From assembly GCA_013331225.1 (NCBI GenBank), contig DUGV01000166.1:632-6002 (forward strand): a stretch of 5,371 bases of DNA, written 5' to 3'. Positions 5,010-5,371 of this stretch are shown here, in pieces; within the stretch, counting starts at the first letter, position 1; each line of letters begins with the position of its first letter. The notes beneath the pieces were generated by a model. The model made no database searches. It worked only from the letters and a program-made list of their open reading frames with translations, and was not told the origin of the DNA. The DNA is from Methanolinea sp. GTDB lineage: Archaea > Halobacteriota > Methanomicrobia > Methanomicrobiales > Methanospirillaceae. Both the position numbers and the translations under genes were made by a program.

Positions 5010-5369
5010 TCAGACCCCCTGCCTTTTTTCATCTGACAACGTGCATTTTCCTCCCCGCACTACCCAGGATTCAAACGTTCCTCCGAAAAAGACCTTTACT
5101 CTGACCGCGGTCCCGGTGCGGAGGGACCGCATTCCGTCATCAAACCGCTTCCGGACATGGCGGAGGCCGTGGACTGAGAAATAACTGCCCGCATACAAAA
5201 GGAAGGCAATCTCGTGTGAAATCACTGCGCATTCAAATGCCTTCACCTCGCAGGCGATCTCCCTCGCAATATCGCGCGGGACAGTACAATGGTAATCGCC
5301 GTGCTGGTCAAGGCCGCTGACCTGCCGCCAGTCAACCACCCCCACCTCATCCGGCTCCCGGTGGAGCAT
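5010..5369 (-). CDS. Unrecognised protein, probably incomplete at its N-terminus
   Basis: An open frame of 119 codons from the ATG at 5369-5367 to a TGA at 5012-5010. The frame is still open to the window edge at 5371, so the true start may be outside. I do not recognise a family. Codon use fits the neighbours (mostly G/C third positions) and the composition is protein-like: VPRDIAREIACEVKAFEC is probably a helix, followed by AVISHEIAFLLYAGSYFS and a basic stretch (HGLRHVRKRFDDGMRSLRTG), then beta-type segments (AVRVKVFF, ESWVV). Three Cys (28, 40, 47) and several His are noticeable but form no recognised metal motif. No signal peptide or clear membrane helix is seen in the part available. 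It converges on the TerB-like gene with no gap. It is likely real; its function is unknown. Confidence 0.68.
   Translation of the reverse strand: MLHREPDEVGVVDWRQVSGLDQHGDYHCTVPRDIAREIACEVKAFECAVISHEIAFLLYAGSYFSVHGLRHVRKRFDDGMRSLRTGTAVRVKVFFGGTFESWVVRGGKCTLSDEKRQGV
5024..5029 (+). terminator. T6 run after the TerB-like gene
   Basis: GCC then six T then C, 15 nt after the TGA. A T-run on the non-template strand is the main archaeal termination signal. There is no strong stem before it. It lies inside the last codons of the convergent minus-strand gene, where it reads as lysine codons. Confidence 0.45.
5107..5130. repeat. Perfect 8-bp inverted repeat inside the partial minus-strand gene
   Basis: GCGGTCCC - GGTGCGGA - GGGACCGC is a perfect 8-bp stem with an 8-nt loop. 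It overlaps a 10-bp perfect palindrome, GACCGCGGTC, at 5103-5112, so the core occurs three times within 28 nt. It is coding sequence (Arg/Ser/Leu/Thr codons on the minus strand). A stable hairpin or a protein-binding site is possible; so is chance in GC-rich codons. Confidence 0.35.
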
Positions 5370-5371
5370 GT

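Noticed and set aside
1..5371. CRISPR array, tRNA/rRNA gene, insertion sequence or complete tellurite-resistance operon
   Set aside because: No regularly spaced repeats, no recognisable tRNA or rRNA segment, no transposase and no ter genes besides the TerB-like one were seen by reading both strands.

Overview
The window looks like chromosomal DNA from a methanogenic archaeon, most plausibly of the order Methanomicrobiales (Methanoregula / Methanoculleus / Methanosphaerula type). This is an inference from four things: archaeal-style Shine-Dalgarno sequences (AGGTGA) before two genes, a TATA-box promoter rather than a -35/-10 promoter, moderately high GC with a GC-leaning third codon position, and the gene content (PAS sensor protein, PEGA-repeat surface protein, HdeD-like and AI-2E-family membrane proteins, TerB-like protein). 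No rRNA, tRNA, CRISPR array, insertion sequence or integrase was seen.

Layout: (1) 1-582 (+) is the 3' end of a PAS-domain sensor protein that starts outside the window and stops without any kinase module. (2) It converges on a run of three minus-strand genes, in transcription order: an HdeD/DUF308 six-helix membrane protein (3315-2752), a small lipoprotein with an unrecognised beta-rich domain (2564-2103), and a secreted five-repeat PEGA protein with a C-terminal membrane anchor (1969-644). The two gaps (187 and 133 nt) each hold a stem-loop at the end of the upstream gene, so these are probably separately transcribed or attenuated units rather than one tight operon. (3) 3316-3472 is a divergent promoter region. 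It has a good TATA box for the HdeD gene and a weaker one for the plus-strand AI-2E-family transporter (3473-4498), whose GTG start has no Shine-Dalgarno and may be leaderless. (4) A TerB-like protein (4593-5009) follows on the same strand after 94 nt. (5) A partial unrecognised protein (5371-5010, minus) converges on it with the two stop codons touching.

Four of the six genes that lie wholly or mostly in the window (PEGA protein, lipoprotein, HdeD, AI-2E-family) encode envelope proteins, and TerB-like proteins are often membrane-associated stress factors. The region may therefore be a cell-envelope or stress-response neighbourhood, but that rests on co-location and family knowledge only. I found no convincing new defence, mobile or RNA-based system. 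The most interesting leads are the envelope cluster itself, the PEGA repeat architecture, the perfect stem-loop that holds the lipoprotein stop codon in its loop, the possibly leaderless transporter start, and the PAS protein without an output domain.
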